Shown: positions 33,994-44,410, counted from the stretch's first letter. The stretch is DNA of 64,000 bases from Mucilaginibacter pallidiroseus (GCF_007846085.1 NZ_VOEJ01000001.1:806001-870000), one strand, 5' to 3'. Notes: generated by a model from the letters alone, not told the origin. A program made the numbers and translations.

Positions 33994-35966
33994 TTCTTTT
34001 TAAATACTATTTCGCCTTTTTGAGCAGTTATAATGCGGTTGTACATCTCTTTCAAATACGGATACTCTTCGGGGTAATAAATTGATTTATTGAATTGCAT
34101 TATGTTTGAAAAGGTAAATTTGTTGCCATTACCTGCAAAATTGGTAATATATAGGCCACCTTTGTTAGGTAAACCAAGCGACAGATCAGTTGGTGACGAT
34201 TCTATCACATAACCATCCGGCAGGCTCACGTTGATCACCACTCTCCTATCAGTAGGCATGCCCCAATCAACCGGGTAGTTCCTGTCATCTAACTTGAAAG
34301 GATTACTTGCCAACCTGTCGAATATATAAGGGTTTAATGATAGCCTGTTATGATTGAGGTTGTCAAAGGCATCTATCTCGATATCGTATTGCTCAACCAG
34401 CGTTTTATCAAGACTGTCAATATTATTAACCGCGGCCTTAACAATTTTAATCTTGTTTAATCGCTCGTCCAGGTTCTCGATATACTCGTCAGTCGTATTA
34501 AATTTTTTGATCGCCTTACGCTTTTCGTACCCATCAAATCCTGACGAATACATGGTTACTGTGCCGGTTAGTTTTCCATTGGGCTGCAAAGTAAGATTGA
34601 ACGATGTTGTAGAAGACTTACGTTGATTTGTCTGAATTTTTGCCCAATAGGAAGGCCTGTCAGGGTGCATAATACGTCCCTCGTCATTTATTGCACGCAA
34701 GGGTAACATTCCAAAGGACATTAGCGGGTCTGTTGCATCAAGCAGGAACGTATCCTTTTCAACAATTGCACGCGCTATAACGTAATTAAAATCTGTTTCC
34801 ACAGGATATAGCTTATTTATCAACCCATTTACCCTGGTTGACAATAACATTGGCTCAACTGTAACGCCGGCTGTATTCAGGGCATTTATAAGCGCCAGGT
34901 TAATATCGGCTACGTTACCGGAATGCTTGTCCAATGCCTTTTTTATGCCATCGTCACTTCCACGCGAGTTCATGTCGTTCCACTTGATATTGCTTTGAAT
35001 AAAAGCATAAACAGCTTTGGCCTTGTCAATTTGTGTTTGCTTACCTGCAAGTAAAGGTGTTAGCTGCTCTTTAAATATATCCTTTCGCCGTATTTGTGAA
35101 CCAAAGTAATCTGCCTTTTTAAGGTTGTAATCAACATCCCGCCAGTCTCTTGCTACCTTGATCTTTACGCCCGTATACGGGTTGGTATATTCAGAAAGTG
35201 TAAAACTGATATTTGAAATATAATTTCTGGGTGCGGTCATATAATCCTCTTCAATAAAGGCAGGAATATTGTCGATACCAAATGTTAAGTATGAACAATC
35301 GCAACTGGCTCCGTGCGAGGTAAAGCATGCCCTCTCAACTTTGGATTCGTTTCTGGTTAACTTTAAAAAGCCCTTTAATGCAGCATTGTATGACCAAAAT
35401 GCCGGGATGTGAACTTCATATTGAGACCGTACCTTTGGAATATCGTCCTGAAAATTCCATGATGGGAACTTGCTAAAATATGGGGTTAAATGCCTGTACG
35501 AATATTCGATTACGCAGCCGGCACGCAAATTAGGTATAGCGAAGCGCACTTCGCTCCAGTATTTGTTTTCTTTTACGCGTACAATCTTACCGGGGTCAAG
35601 CTCAGCCTGCTTAACGCTTCCCTGTTCATCTTTGTAAGTAATTATAGCCTTGATTTCCTCAACATCTTCCGAATCATCACTTTCTGTGTAGAATGGAATT
35701 GCAACCGTACCCTTCTCAAAACCCTTGTTATCAAAAATTTTGATTTTGACATGGTAATCAAAAATCACTTTAATTCTGTCGTTCGACGTTACGTCAAGGC
35801 GGGTTTCTCCAAATTCGTTCAGCACAACAGCATGTGCCGATGTATCATTGTTATACCTCGGCATATTAAGTTCTTCAACTGTAAACTGGCCATAAGGAAA
35901 TTTTTGAGCGTTAGAAATAGCTGCACAGGAAAGTGCAATTAACAGCAATAGTAAGCGTTTAATCAT
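33990..35966 (-). CDS. Exported DUF3857/transglutaminase-like protein, probably inactive
   Basis: A 658-residue paralogue of the next gene, with signal peptide ending SNAQK. It has the same three-part layout: DUF3857, transglutaminase-like core and C-terminal beta domain. In the core the Cys position is replaced: GNVADINLALINAL in place of GDCKALV, and the His position is Tyr (FNYVIARA), while the Asp (LLDATDP) is kept. So the catalytic triad is broken and the protein is probably non-enzymatic, perhaps a partner of the active copy. Its stop overlaps the start of the downstream gene by four bases. Confidence 0.87.
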   Translation of the reverse strand: MIKRLLLLLIALSCAAISNAQKFPYGQFTVEELNMPRYNNDTSAHAVVLNEFGETRLDVTSNDRIKVIFDYHVKIKIFDNKGFEKGTVAIPFYTESDDSEDVEEIKAIITYKDEQGSVKQAELDPGKIVRVKENKYWSEVRFAIPNLRAGCVIEYSYRHLTPYFSKFPSWNFQDDIPKVRSQYEVHIPAFWSYNAALKGFLKLTRNESKVERACFTSHGASCDCSYLTFGIDNIPAFIEEDYMTAPRNYISNISFTLSEYTNPYTGVKIKVARDWRDVDYNLKKADYFGSQIRRKDIFKEQLTPLLAGKQTQIDKAKAVYAFIQSNIKWNDMNSRGSDDGIKKALDKHSGNVADINLALINALNTAGVTVEPMLLSTRVNGLINKLYPVETDFNYVIARAIVEKDTFLLDATDPLMSFGMLPLRAINDEGRIMHPDRPSYWAKIQTNQRKSSTTSFNLTLQPNGKLTGTVTMYSSGFDGYEKRKAIKKFNTTDEYIENLDERLNKIKIVKAAVNNIDSLDKTLVEQYDIEIDAFDNLNHNRLSLNPYIFDRLASNPFKLDDRNYPVDWGMPTDRRVVINVSLPDGYVIESSPTDLSLGLPNKGGLYITNFAGNGNKFTFSNIMQFNKSIYYPEEYPYLKEMYNRIITAQKGEIVFKKK

Positions 35967-36082
35967 ATAATTGTGACCTTAATTAGGAGGTTTAAATTTA
36001 TACAATCTCTTTAATTTAAAGAAAAAAAATAATACTTAAACTATTTGATAATTTGCCCACCTTTGCACTCTGATCATACAAA

Positions 36083-37084
36083 ATGAAACTTATTTTAAAG
36101 CGCCCTCTTGCATTTTTCGACCTTGAAACTACCGGTACAAATATTGGTTCGGACAGGATAGTTGAAATATCTGTTATAAAACTGCACCCGGATGGTACCG
36201 ATGAGGCTAAAACGCTTCGCGTTAACCCAGGCATGCCTATTCCGCTCGAATCATCATTAGTGCATGGCATTTATGAAGAGCACGTGCAAAACGAAAAGAG
36301 TTTTAAGGAGATTGCAGAAGAAATTGCAGCATTTATTGGCGATGCCGACCTGGCGGGGTACAATTCCAACAAGTTTGATATACCCATGCTAATGGAAGAG
36401 TTTTTACGCGCAGGCGTAAACTTTGATTTGGAGAGCAGGCATTTTGTGGATGTGCAGAACATTTTTCATCAGATGGAACAGCGTACATTAAAAGCTGCAT
36501 ATCAGTTTTATTGCGATAAACAAATTATAAACGCGCACTCGGCCGAGGCAGACACCAGGGCAACTATGGAAGTGTTGCTTGCCCAAATTGAGCGTTATGC
36601 CGAAACTGAATGGGAAGATAAAAAAGGTAACAGAAGCATACCTGTGGTAGGCGATGTAGAAGCGCTACATAAATTTACCAACCTTAGCCGCCCCGTAGAT
36701 TTTGCAGGCAGAATGGTTTATAATGAGGATGGTGAAGAGTGCATTAACTTTGGCAAGCACAAAGGCAAACGCGTAGAAGATGTTTTAAATGCAGAGCCAA
36801 GCTATTACTCGTGGATGATGCAGGGTGATTTCCCCCTATATACCAAACGCAAGCTTGACGAAATTTACAAACGCTGGAATGCGAAGAAAAATGCGGAACG
36901 CCAGCAAAATCGTGCTGCACAACCACAGCAAGCGCCTAAACCCACGTTAAATAACAATGCGCCCAAAAGTAGCCCGCAAATAAATAACCAACCAAATAAA
37001 CCTTTTAAAAAGAAGGAAGAACCTGCTAAGCCCGTTGATGGCGACATGCTACAGCAACTGGCAATGAAGTTTGGCAAAATATAA
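36083..37084 (+). CDS. DEDDh 3'-5' exonuclease with C-terminal DUF3820-like domain
   Basis: A 333-residue protein. The N-terminal exonuclease (about residues 1-170) has the DEDDh motifs: Exo I FFDLETTGTN, Exo II GYNSNKFDIPML and Exo III HSAEADTRATMEVLL, similar to the DNA polymerase III epsilon subunit. The next part (FGKHKGKRVEDVLNAEPSYYSWMMQGDFPLYTKRKL) matches the small DUF3820-type domain seen in other epsilon-like proteins. The last ~50 residues are rich in Gln, Asn, Pro and Lys and end with a short helix. It is cytosolic and could proofread or process DNA ends. It is a single gene with its own terminator. Confidence 0.93.
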   Translation: MKLILKRPLAFFDLETTGTNIGSDRIVEISVIKLHPDGTDEAKTLRVNPGMPIPLESSLVHGIYEEHVQNEKSFKEIAEEIAAFIGDADLAGYNSNKFDIPMLMEEFLRAGVNFDLESRHFVDVQNIFHQMEQRTLKAAYQFYCDKQIINAHSAEADTRATMEVLLAQIERYAETEWEDKKGNRSIPVVGDVEALHKFTNLSRPVDFAGRMVYNEDGEECINFGKHKGKRVEDVLNAEPSYYSWMMQGDFPLYTKRKLDEIYKRWNAKKNAERQQNRAAQPQQAPKPTLNNNAPKSSPQINNQPNKPFKKKEEPAKPVDGDMLQQLAMKFGKI

Positions 37085-37105
37085 AAGACTTTTTAGCTTC
37101 ATAAG

Positions 37106-37139
37106 AGCAGGCGATATGTAAATGTCACCTGCTTTTTTT
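37106..37139 (+). terminator. Terminator after the exonuclease gene
   Basis: AGCAGG(C)GA and TCACCTGCT can form a stem with one mismatch and a T-run of seven follows. It is 20 bases after the stop codon. Confidence 0.75.
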
Positions 37140-37160
37140 ATTTACGACGTATGAAGTAAA

Positions 37161-38099
37161 TCAATTTATTGGTTTCAAAAAATCTATATTCCTTTTCAAC
37201 CCCTCCAGTTTGGTACGTTTAACTGCCGAGTTTTTAAATACCTTCTTGAATACATCATCAGTTATTTCTTCCCAATCTGCACGCTTTATACCATGCAATT
37301 CGGGATGAGGCTTAAATGCAGGTTCCTGGTGCAAAACCGAAAAACGATTCCAGGGGCAAACGTCCTGGCAAATATCACAGCCAAACATCCAGTTATCCAT
37401 TTTGCCCTTAAATTCCTGTGGAATCTCGTTCTTCAGCTCGATGGTAAGGTATGATATGCAGCGGCTGCCGTCAACAATGTACGGGCCAACAATAGCATTT
37501 GTAGGGCAAGCATCGATGCAACGGGTACAACTGCCACAGTGGTCGGCAGTCGGTTCGATATCATATTCAAGCTCTATATCAACTATCAACTCGGCCAGGA
37601 AAAAGAACGAACCTGTTTTTTTACTGATGAGGTTGGCGTTTTTGCCTATCCAACCTAATCCCGCTTTTTTCGCCCAAGCTTTGTCAAGCACCGGTGCCGA
37701 ATCCACAAAAGCACGGCCGCCCACCTCACCTATCTGCTCATTAATAACATCTAGTAACTGCTTTAACTTGTCTTTAATAACAAAGTGATAATCAGCACCA
37801 TATGCATACTTAGATATTTTTGGCGCCGATGGATCAAGCTGTAGCTGATCGTTATAGTAATTTAATCCAACGGATATAACCGACTTCGCTCCATCTACCA
37901 GCAAACGCGGATCGAGGCGCTTATCAAAGTGGTTTTCCATGTAGCGCATTTCACCATGCATGTTTTTATTTAGCCAGCTCTCCAGCCTTGGTGCCTCCTC
38001 TTCTAAAAAGCCAGCCTGCGATATTCCACAAAACAAAAACCCAAGTTTTTGGGCTTCATTTTTTATAAACTGAGAATATGCCAAACGGTTAACTTGCAT
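37161..38099 (-). CDS. queG: Epoxyqueuosine reductase QueG
   Basis: A 312-residue cobalamin-dependent enzyme that makes queuosine in tRNA from epoxyqueuosine. The N-terminal half matches the DUF1730 domain ([26 protein letters not shown], shown here as GWIGKNANL). Two [4Fe-4S] cluster motifs follow: [16 protein letters not shown] (about residue 187) and [11 protein letters not shown] (about 240). This pair separates QueG from simple ferredoxins. The ATG at 38099 is preferred over an in-frame GTG nine bases upstream. It is convergent with the exonuclease gene. Confidence 0.95.
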   Translation of the reverse strand: MQVNRLAYSQFIKNEAQKLGFLFCGISQAGFLEEEAPRLESWLNKNMHGEMRYMENHFDKRLDPRLLVDGAKSVISVGLNYYNDQLQLDPSAPKISKYAYGADYHFVIKDKLKQLLDVINEQIGEVGGRAFVDSAPVLDKAWAKKAGLGWIGKNANLISKKTGSFFFLAELIVDIELEYDIEPTADHCGSCTRCIDACPTNAIVGPYIVDGSRCISYLTIELKNEIPQEFKGKMDNWMFGCDICQDVCPWNRFSVLHQEPAFKPHPELHGIKRADWEEITDDVFKKVFKNSAVKRTKLEGLKRNIDFLKPIN

Positions 38100-38241
38100 T
38101 GCTGACACAAAGATAACGATATGCGATTTGTTTTAAGTACAGGCCTCAGTACCCTCTGTGCACCGGAGACGTAATTTTATATAAAATACTACGGTAACTA
38201 TAATTGGTACGGTTTTTTAGGTTATACTGTAAACTAACAAT

Positions 38242-38610
38242 ATGCTACAGTTCATTAAAGATTTACCACAACACGTTGTGGGTATACATGCTACCGGCGA
38301 AGTTACCAAGCAAGATATGGAGTCTGTTTTGCTGCCTAAGATTGACGAGTTAGTAGCCCGACAAGGTGAAATAAACTACCTGCTTGTTTTGGAAACTGAC
38401 GTACAAAACTGGACCGCCGGTGCCTGGTGGGACGATGTAAAGATGGGCTTAAAGAACTTTACCAAGTGGAACAGGATTGCTGTTGTGAGCGACCAAAAAG
38501 GTGTGCAATGGTTTTCGGACGCATTCCGCTTATTTGTTCCCGGTAAATCAAAGGGCTTTGCAATTGCAGAGCTTAATGAGGCCATTGCATTTGTTAGCGC
38601 AGCAGATTAA
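38242..38610 (+). CDS. SpoIIAA/STAS-like small protein
   Basis: A 122-residue soluble protein. The pattern HVVGIHATGEVTKQDMESVLLPKI, EINYLLVLETDVQNW and KWNRIAVVSDQKGVQWFSDAF fits the SpoIIAA-like family (alternating strands and helices of a STAS-like fold). Family members are small cytosolic proteins with no known general function. The gene is the first of two small genes, 31 bases before a disordered acidic protein. No kinase or phosphatase gene is adjacent, so a classical anti-anti-sigma role is not supported. Confidence 0.83.
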   Translation: MLQFIKDLPQHVVGIHATGEVTKQDMESVLLPKIDELVARQGEINYLLVLETDVQNWTAGAWWDDVKMGLKNFTKWNRIAVVSDQKGVQWFSDAFRLFVPGKSKGFAIAELNEAIAFVSAAD

Positions 38611-38641
38611 TCATTTTACACACATCTAAACATATACTACC

Positions 38642-38929
38642 ATGGAAAACAAACCAGAAGGATTTGACAGAGCCAACAACCAGGGCCAAAATCTCGATAC
38701 AGCCGGAAATATTGCAAACGTTAATAATGATACGTTAAAACAGGAAGATAACGACCTGGCTAAAGAGATACCAACCGTAACACCGGAAACAGTTGCCAAT
38801 GGTGTTGCCGACGATGGCTCGGAAAACAACGAACAGGAAGAAACGCCGAACGATACACCAGAATTAGAAAACCCAACAAATCAATCATCGTCCAACAAAG
38901 GGCAAGGCCCGGGTGGCGAAAATTTATGA
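38642..38929 (+). CDS. Acidic disordered small protein
   Basis: A 95-residue protein, starts MENKPEGFDRANN, rich in Asn, Asp, Glu, Thr and Gly, with no hydrophobic segment and no Cys. It is probably disordered. It shares start and composition with the 64-residue protein at 2932-3126. It follows the SpoIIAA-like gene and has its own terminator. Function unknown. Confidence 0.65.
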   Translation: MENKPEGFDRANNQGQNLDTAGNIANVNNDTLKQEDNDLAKEIPTVTPETVANGVADDGSENNEQEETPNDTPELENPTNQSSSNKGQGPGGENL

Positions 38930-38937
38930 TAGTCTGT

Positions 38938-38964
38938 AAAAGCCCCTTATGGGGCTTTTTTTTT
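38938..38964 (+). terminator. Intrinsic terminator
   Basis: AAAAGCCCC and GGGGCTTTT form a nine-base-pair stem with a four-base loop (TTAT), followed by a long T-run. It ends the small two-gene unit. Confidence 0.92.
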
Positions 38965-39079
38965 GCCCGCCTGACAAATCTCCTGTCGCCGTAGCATCAT
39001 TTTAACTAAGGTTAAAAATAACATGAATTGTATTATCGAAATTTGATGCTGTAACATTTCATAATTGAAGCATCAATCA

Positions 39080-39667
39080 ATGACAGCGAAGTTTGATATC
39101 CTTTATGACCACCTCAAAGGTTTTGCCCAATTAACAGATAACGATATTGTTGAAAGCCAGCCTTACTGGAAAGCACGGCGAATGAAAAAAGGCGACTTTT
39201 TTAACATGCAAAGTATGGTTTGTAACGATCTTGGCTTGGTAGTTAAGGGCATATTCCGGATTTACTACCGCGATGAACAAAGTGGCGAAGAAAAAAATGT
39301 ATTCTTCTTTACTGAAAACCAATTCGTAGTATCTTTTAGGAGTTTTATAGCCCGTTTCCCTTGTCATTATTTTATCGAAGCAATGGAGGACTGCGAAATC
39401 TTCTTTATCTCCCATGCTGATTTAACGGGACTATACGATGCTAATAAAAGCTGGGCGAAATTTGGCAGGCTGCTTGCCGAACTATTTTTTGCCTACTCAC
39501 AATCGCGTGCCGAAGAACTCTTATTCTTTTCCCATGAGGAGCGTTATTTAAGGTTGCTTGATAAGCATCCCAATATCATTGAACGTATCCCAGCGTATCA
39601 TATATCGTCTTATCTGGGCATCACTAACCCGTCGTTGAGCAGAATACGAAAGCGAATACAACGATAA
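39080..39667 (+). CDS. Crp/Fnr-family transcriptional regulator
   Basis: A 195-residue regulator with a cyclic-nucleotide-binding-type beta barrel (GDFFNMQSMVCNDLGLVVKGIFRIYY, given as GLVVKGIFRIYY) and a C-terminal helix-turn-helix (ISSYLGITNPSLSRIRKRI). It lacks the Cys cluster of Fnr. Bacteroidota have many such members that do not bind cAMP. The ATG at 39080 is chosen over an in-frame TTG five codons upstream. It is convergent with a membrane protein gene that may be its target or not; there is no direct evidence. Confidence 0.92.
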   Translation: MTAKFDILYDHLKGFAQLTDNDIVESQPYWKARRMKKGDFFNMQSMVCNDLGLVVKGIFRIYYRDEQSGEEKNVFFFTENQFVVSFRSFIARFPCHYFIEAMEDCEIFFISHADLTGLYDANKSWAKFGRLLAELFFAYSQSRAEELLFFSHEERYLRLLDKHPNIIERIPAYHISSYLGITNPSLSRIRKRIQR

Positions 39668-39711
39668 TTTGGGATAGACAATTTTTTGTAAATTCCCTAT
39701 CCCAACACCTA

Positions 39712-40302
39712 CTAATTATTTGCAGTGGTTTTAGCAGCGCTTTTGTTTAGACGAAAAGCCGATAATAAGTAATAAAATGCCCCAAATGCTGCGTACCCCG
39801 CAAGGCTGCCAATACCTTTCGTCGGGTCGTTGGCGAGCACTATAAAAGACGTTCCGCCCAGCATTGACTGGCCGCCGCTGATTATCATGGGCCACTGCCC
39901 ACCCAATATTTTTTTGCGGTTTAAACCCAATATAAGTTGGATAAGTCCCGTTAATATCGCCCAGGCTCCAAAGACAATTAACGCTTGCGGAACGCCGGTT
40001 TGCAGCGCAATGGCAACAGCTATAGTTGTAATTGTGCTTATGGCAACATTAATATATTGCGGCGTCTTAGAAAGAGCATTTGGGTTAGCGCGAATATCCA
40101 GAAATGTACCTACTATATCCCATGCCGGATAAATGATTAGTAAAATGCTCGCGAAACCGGGTGATGTTTTGCTGAACAAGGCCACGAGGATTACCCACGT
40201 TATAGAGAAGGCAGCCCTAATGAAGTACAGATTGCGTAGTGAGTTTGCGGTTGCAGCGGTTGGCCCTGATATGGCCGTGTTCGACTTATAAGTTGATTCC
40301 AT
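39712..40302 (-). CDS. Multi-pass membrane protein, DUF308-like
   Basis: A 196-residue protein with about six hydrophobic segments: FIRAAFSITWVILVALF, FASILLIIYPAWDIVGTFL, ISTITTIAVAIAL, ALIVFGAWAILTGLIQLIL, IISGGQSMLGGTSFIVLA and AGYAAFGAFYYLLSAF. The pattern GAWAILTGLIQLI is typical of HdeD/DUF308-like proteins. It is convergent with the Crp-like regulator gene, and the two may be co-regulated. Function unknown. Confidence 0.78.
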   Translation of the reverse strand: MESTYKSNTAISGPTAATANSLRNLYFIRAAFSITWVILVALFSKTSPGFASILLIIYPAWDIVGTFLDIRANPNALSKTPQYINVAISTITTIAVAIALQTGVPQALIVFGAWAILTGLIQLILGLNRKKILGGQWPMIISGGQSMLGGTSFIVLANDPTKGIGSLAGYAAFGAFYYLLSAFRLNKSAAKTTANN

Positions 40303-40436
40303 GATTTAAAATCTTAAGTGATTTGATAGATCAAATATCAGCCGCAAAAAACGAATGGTTTTTCACTTAAGTTAAAATAATGGAAAATAGATGCAAATTA
40401 TTTCAGATCATCAATGTAATTCACTAATTACTTCAA

Positions 40437-43046
40437 TCAGCTCTTAATAACCCGCTGTATTTCATCCAATTTCATCAAAGCCTCTACCGGGGTAAGGGTA
40501 TTTACATCAAGGTTATTAAGGGTATCGCGAATTTTCACAAGCACCGGGTCGTCTATAGAGAACATCTGCATTTGCACTGCTTGCTTCTGCACTTTACGAA
40601 TGCTCTCTTTGATGTGCTCGCCACCGGTACGTTCATTTTCGAGCTTCTTGAGTATTTCATTAGCGCGCGACAATACTTTTCCCGGCATACCCGCCAGTTT
40701 AGCCACATGGATACCAAAGCTATGCTCGCTTCCGCCAGGTACTAGTTTGCGTAAGAAGATGATTTGCTGGCCCACTTCCTTTACCGACACGTTATAATTT
40801 TTGATCCTGTTGAAGCTGTTGCTCAACTCATTCAGTTCGTGGTAATGCGTAGCGAACAATGTTTTTGCCCGTGCCGATGGATGGTTATGCAAATACTCGG
40901 CAATAGCCCAGGCAATGGAAATACCATCGTAGGTTGATGTACCGCGGCCAATTTCATCAAGCAGTATAAGGCTGCGATCGCTTAGGTTATTGAGGATGCT
41001 GGCGGTTTCGTTCATCTCCACCATAAATGTGGATTCACCAGAAGATAAGTTGTCAGACGCTCCTACCCTTGTGAAAATCTTATCTACCAGGCCAACAGAC
41101 ACAGCCTTAGCCGGCACAAAACAACCCATCTGGGCCATCAGCACAATTAAACCTGTTTGCCTTAACAGCGCCGACTTACCCGCCATATTGGGCCCTGTTA
41201 TAATGATGATCTGCTGCGAATCCGAGTCCAGGAACACATCATTTGTAATGTATTCCTCGCCTATAGGCAGGTTTTTTTCAATAACGGGGTGGCGGCCGCC
41301 TTTAATGTCCAGCACACGGCTGTCGTTCACATCAGGCTTAACATAGTAATTTTTAATAGATATGGTAGCAAAGTTAAGCAGCACATCAAGGCGTGCAATA
41401 AGGTTTGCATTAAGCTGTACAGGCTTTATATATTCGGCCAGCGCATACAGCAGATCGTTATACAGCTTGGTCTCAAGCGCAAGAATCTTTTCCTCGGCAC
41501 CTAAAATTTGTTCCTCATATTCTTTTAGCTCAGGCGTTATGTAACGCTCGGCGTTTACCAGCGTTTGCTTACGTATCCACTCGGTAGGCACCTTGTCACG
41601 ATGGCTATGCGTTACCTCAAGGTAGTAACCAAACACGTTATTGAACGATACTTTAAGCGACGGTATTCCCGTTAATTCAGCTTCCCGTTTTTGTATCTCA
41701 AGCAAATAGCCTTTACCGCCAAAAGCAATTTTACGCAGCCTGTCCAACTCCTCGTTAATGCCATCATTTATTACCGAACCTTTTGCCATTAAAATAGGCG
41801 GTTCCGGGTGCAGCTCACGGGTAATACGCTCGCAGATAGATACGCAAGGGTTAAGCTGGTCACCTATAGCTTTAAGTGGCTCACTATTGCTTTCCGAGGC
41901 AATCTTTTTTATGTTTTCAGTAGCTATAAGCGCTTTTCTTAATTGTGCTACTTCACGCGGATTAGCGCGCTGTAAGCCTATCTTTGAGATCAGTCTTTCC
42001 AGGTCCCCTATCTGCCTCAGATGGTTTTGGAGGGTTTCGCGTAATTCCTCTTCGGCTATCAGGTATTCAACCACACCAAGCCGATCTTTAATGGGCTTAA
42101 TTTCCTTCAAAGGCATTACTATCCAGCGGCGCAGCATACGTGCCCCCATTGGTGAGCATGTTTGGTCTAACACATCTACAAGTGTCAACGCGTTTTCATT
42201 TGCCGAGCCAACCAGTTCCAGGTTGCGTATGCTAAACCTGTCGAGCCATAAATACCTATCCTCTTCAATCCTGCCAATGGCAGATATATGCTGCAGGTTA
42301 CGGTGCTCAGTTTCATTAAGGTAGTGGAGTGCTACGCCGGCAGCCACAATACCCAGGTTTAGTTTGTCAATACCAAAACCCTTAAGCGACTTTACACCGA
42401 AGTGTTTAAGTAACGTCTCGGTAGCGTAATCGCCGCTATAAGGCCATTCATCCAGCGTATAGGTGTAAAATCTGTCACCAAACGATTCCTTAAAGTCCGA
42501 GTGACGGCTCTTGGGGAAAATAACTTCGCTGGGCGAATAGCTTTGCAATAATTTATCTATATAAGAATGGCTTCCCTGCGCCGTCAGGAACTCACCTGTG
42601 GAAATATCTATTAAGGCAATGCCTATGCTATTCTTTTCAAAATAAAGCGAGGCAAGGTAATTATTACTTTTTTGCTGTAAGATATTGTCGCTCACGGCAA
42701 CACCGGGTGTAACTAACTCCGTGACACCACGTTTCACGATACCCTTTACAGATTTCGGATCTTCAAGCTGATCGCAAATTGCAACCCGTTGACCAGCGCG
42801 AACCAGTTTTGAGAGATAGGTTTCTAACGAGTGATGCGGAAAACCGGCCAACTCGATATAAGCGGCGGCTCCGTTGGCCCAGCGTGTAAGCACTATGCCC
42901 AAAATACCGGAAGCCTTTACAGCATCCTGTCCAAAAGTTTCGTAAAAATCGCCAACTCGAAAAAGCAGTAAAGCACCGGGGTACTTAGCCTTAATGGCAT
43001 TGTACTGCTGCATTAAAGGGGTTTCTTTGGTTTCGCTTTTAGCCAA
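40437..43046 (-). CDS. mutS: DNA mismatch repair protein MutS
   Basis: An 869-residue mismatch-recognition ATPase that with MutL starts mismatch repair. The mismatch-binding Phe-Tyr-Glu is in GDFYETFGQ (Phe 34, Glu 36). The Walker A motif is [13 protein letters not shown] (about residue 616), with Walker [17 protein letters not shown] and the closing ATHYHEL. All five domains are covered and the length is typical. The start is TTG at 43046 ([24 protein letters not shown], shown as far as MAKSETKE), which fits the usual family N-terminus; no better ATG is upstream. It is alone in this operon. Confidence 0.97.
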   Translation of the reverse strand: MAKSETKETPLMQQYNAIKAKYPGALLLFRVGDFYETFGQDAVKASGILGIVLTRWANGAAAYIELAGFPHHSLETYLSKLVRAGQRVAICDQLEDPKSVKGIVKRGVTELVTPGVAVSDNILQQKSNNYLASLYFEKNSIGIALIDISTGEFLTAQGSHSYIDKLLQSYSPSEVIFPKSRHSDFKESFGDRFYTYTLDEWPYSGDYATETLLKHFGVKSLKGFGIDKLNLGIVAAGVALHYLNETEHRNLQHISAIGRIEEDRYLWLDRFSIRNLELVGSANENALTLVDVLDQTCSPMGARMLRRWIVMPLKEIKPIKDRLGVVEYLIAEEELRETLQNHLRQIGDLERLISKIGLQRANPREVAQLRKALIATENIKKIASESNSEPLKAIGDQLNPCVSICERITRELHPEPPILMAKGSVINDGINEELDRLRKIAFGGKGYLLEIQKREAELTGIPSLKVSFNNVFGYYLEVTHSHRDKVPTEWIRKQTLVNAERYITPELKEYEEQILGAEEKILALETKLYNDLLYALAEYIKPVQLNANLIARLDVLLNFATISIKNYYVKPDVNDSRVLDIKGGRHPVIEKNLPIGEEYITNDVFLDSDSQQIIIITGPNMAGKSALLRQTGLIVLMAQMGCFVPAKAVSVGLVDKIFTRVGASDNLSSGESTFMVEMNETASILNNLSDRSLILLDEIGRGTSTYDGISIAWAIAEYLHNHPSARAKTLFATHYHELNELSNSFNRIKNYNVSVKEVGQQIIFLRKLVPGGSEHSFGIHVAKLAGMPGKVLSRANEILKKLENERTGGEHIKESIRKVQKQAVQMQMFSIDDPVLVKIRDTLNNLDVNTLTPVEALMKLDEIQRVIKS

Positions 43047-43175
43047 GGGATGTAGTATAAATAATAATCTGCTAATTTAATTTATTGCCTGCGCTTTACC
43101 TGCATTGTGGAAAAGTAAGGCAGTGTGGAATTATTGAGCCTGTATGGCCGTCCCGCACGCAAGTTGTAATAGCGG

Positions 43176-43637
43176 CTAAAAAAGCAACTGCTGATCGTCA
43201 TAATTCAATGACAGGTCGTTGGTAAGTTTTTCTTTTGTGGGACGCAAGGTTGTAAAGTAGGCTATAATAGCTATAGCGATTGCCAGGAATAAAAAGTTGC
43301 CCGTTAAGAAATATACAGTTGTTGCAAAAAGCGCCGGCCCCTCTAAAAATGCATAACGCATTATTAAAGCGGTTTGGTAGATAACGAGTTTGCCCTGCGC
43401 ACTTGGCTGCCGCTGGGCTTGTGGCAACGCTTTGCCAAATAAAAAATAACTTGCAAACGCACCCATAATAGCCACAACGGGAACTATAAATGCAAATACA
43501 TCGTCCTTATCAAATTTCACTGCTGTACTTTGCTTTAGAAAAAACACTATGGCGACATACAATACCATCCCGGCTAATAGAGCCAGATGGATTATCTGTA
43601 TTGTTTTAAGTTTAGGCGAACGGCTTTGCTGTTGCAT
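43176..43637 (-). CDS. Membrane protein with four hydrophobic segments
   Basis: A 153-residue protein. Hydrophobic segments are at about residues 15-35, 45-66, 88-107 and 108-128 (LALLAGMVLYVAIVFFL, VVAIMGAFASYFLFG, YAFLEGPALFATTVYFL, FLFLAIAIAIIAYF). The last residues are polar and Asp-rich. No family is recognised. It starts 12 bases after the end of the PhyH-type gene and is probably cotranscribed with it. Confidence 0.75.
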   Translation of the reverse strand: MQQQSRSPKLKTIQIIHLALLAGMVLYVAIVFFLKQSTAVKFDKDDVFAFIVPVVAIMGAFASYFLFGKALPQAQRQPSAQGKLVIYQTALIMRYAFLEGPALFATTVYFLTGNFLFLAIAIAIIAYFTTLRPTKEKLTNDLSLNYDDQQLLF

Positions 43638-43649
43638 AATTGTTAAAGG

Positions 43650-44390
43650 TTAGCTGCCAGCAAAATTACGCATTTCCATTTGCTCAGACCATGTAAGCCC
43701 GCCGTCTAATTCAATTCTGCTAAATTCAATATGAATTACCTTGCGTGGCTTACTATTTACCGTTCTGTTTGATGCATGCATCAGCAAAGGGCGCATAATC
43801 ATGATACCGCCAGCCATTACGGGGCATATCATCTCGCTCTCGACTGACCAATCAATGCTATCCGGCCGATAAACAGATTTGAGATGAGAACCCGGTAGCA
43901 CTTTTAAAGCGCCGTTACCTTCATCAGCATCATCGAGATGAATACGAATAGTAAAGTTATCTTTAAGTATATTTAAAGGTGGCTGTACCGCAAATTGGTT
44001 TTGCTTCACGGTCCAGGGGCCGTAGCCTGCCACATTTTTACGTTTGGCTACAGAAATAGTAAGATCCTGATGCCATGCAACAAACCAATTTGACTGGGGC
44101 GGTTTATCAAAATAAATTGACTTAACAACAAAATAACCGCTCCCAAAAATCGCCTCAATTAGTTGCGTAAACTTACTGCTAAAAATGCTTTTGCAAGCGG
44201 TCGGCACTTCCTTCAAAAATTGCCGTATCGCAAACAGATCATCAGTTTTGCGAAAGGTAGATTTACTGCAATCGGTCTCTTTAATTGCCTTTTCAATTTC
44301 GCTTATTTGATTAGCCGTAAAAACGTTGTTTATAACCGCAAAGCCTTTAGCAGCTATATCATGGCCATGGTTTACATTCACCTTAAACAT
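43650..44390 (-). CDS. Phytanoyl-CoA dioxygenase (PhyH) family protein
   Basis: A 246-residue Fe(II)/2-oxoglutarate-dependent oxygenase. The metal-binding HxD is in WHQDLT and the distal His in LMHASNRT, with a basic residue for 2-oxoglutarate in the following segment (PRKVIHIEFS). These are the PhyH motifs. Substrates in bacteria vary widely, so the reaction is not predictable. It is the first gene of a two-gene unit, with a membrane protein gene after it. Upstream, 44411-44452 holds alternative hairpins that may control it. Confidence 0.88.
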   Translation of the reverse strand: MFKVNVNHGHDIAAKGFAVINNVFTANQISEIEKAIKETDCSKSTFRKTDDLFAIRQFLKEVPTACKSIFSSKFTQLIEAIFGSGYFVVKSIYFDKPPQSNWFVAWHQDLTISVAKRKNVAGYGPWTVKQNQFAVQPPLNILKDNFTIRIHLDDADEGNGALKVLPGSHLKSVYRPDSIDWSVESEMICPVMAGGIMIMRPLLMHASNRTVNSKPRKVIHIEFSRIELDGGLTWSEQMEMRNFAGS

Positions 44391-44410
44391 TTAAATTTTC
44401 ATGTGTTCTT

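Noticed and set aside
37161..38099. QueG read as a reductive dehalogenase or simple ferredoxin
   Set aside because: The DUF1730-type N-terminus and both cluster motifs fit QueG, and there is no Tat signal.
41758..42324. Plus-strand reading frame of 188 codons inside mutS
   Set aside because: It runs opposite to conserved MutS domains and has no protein-like features.
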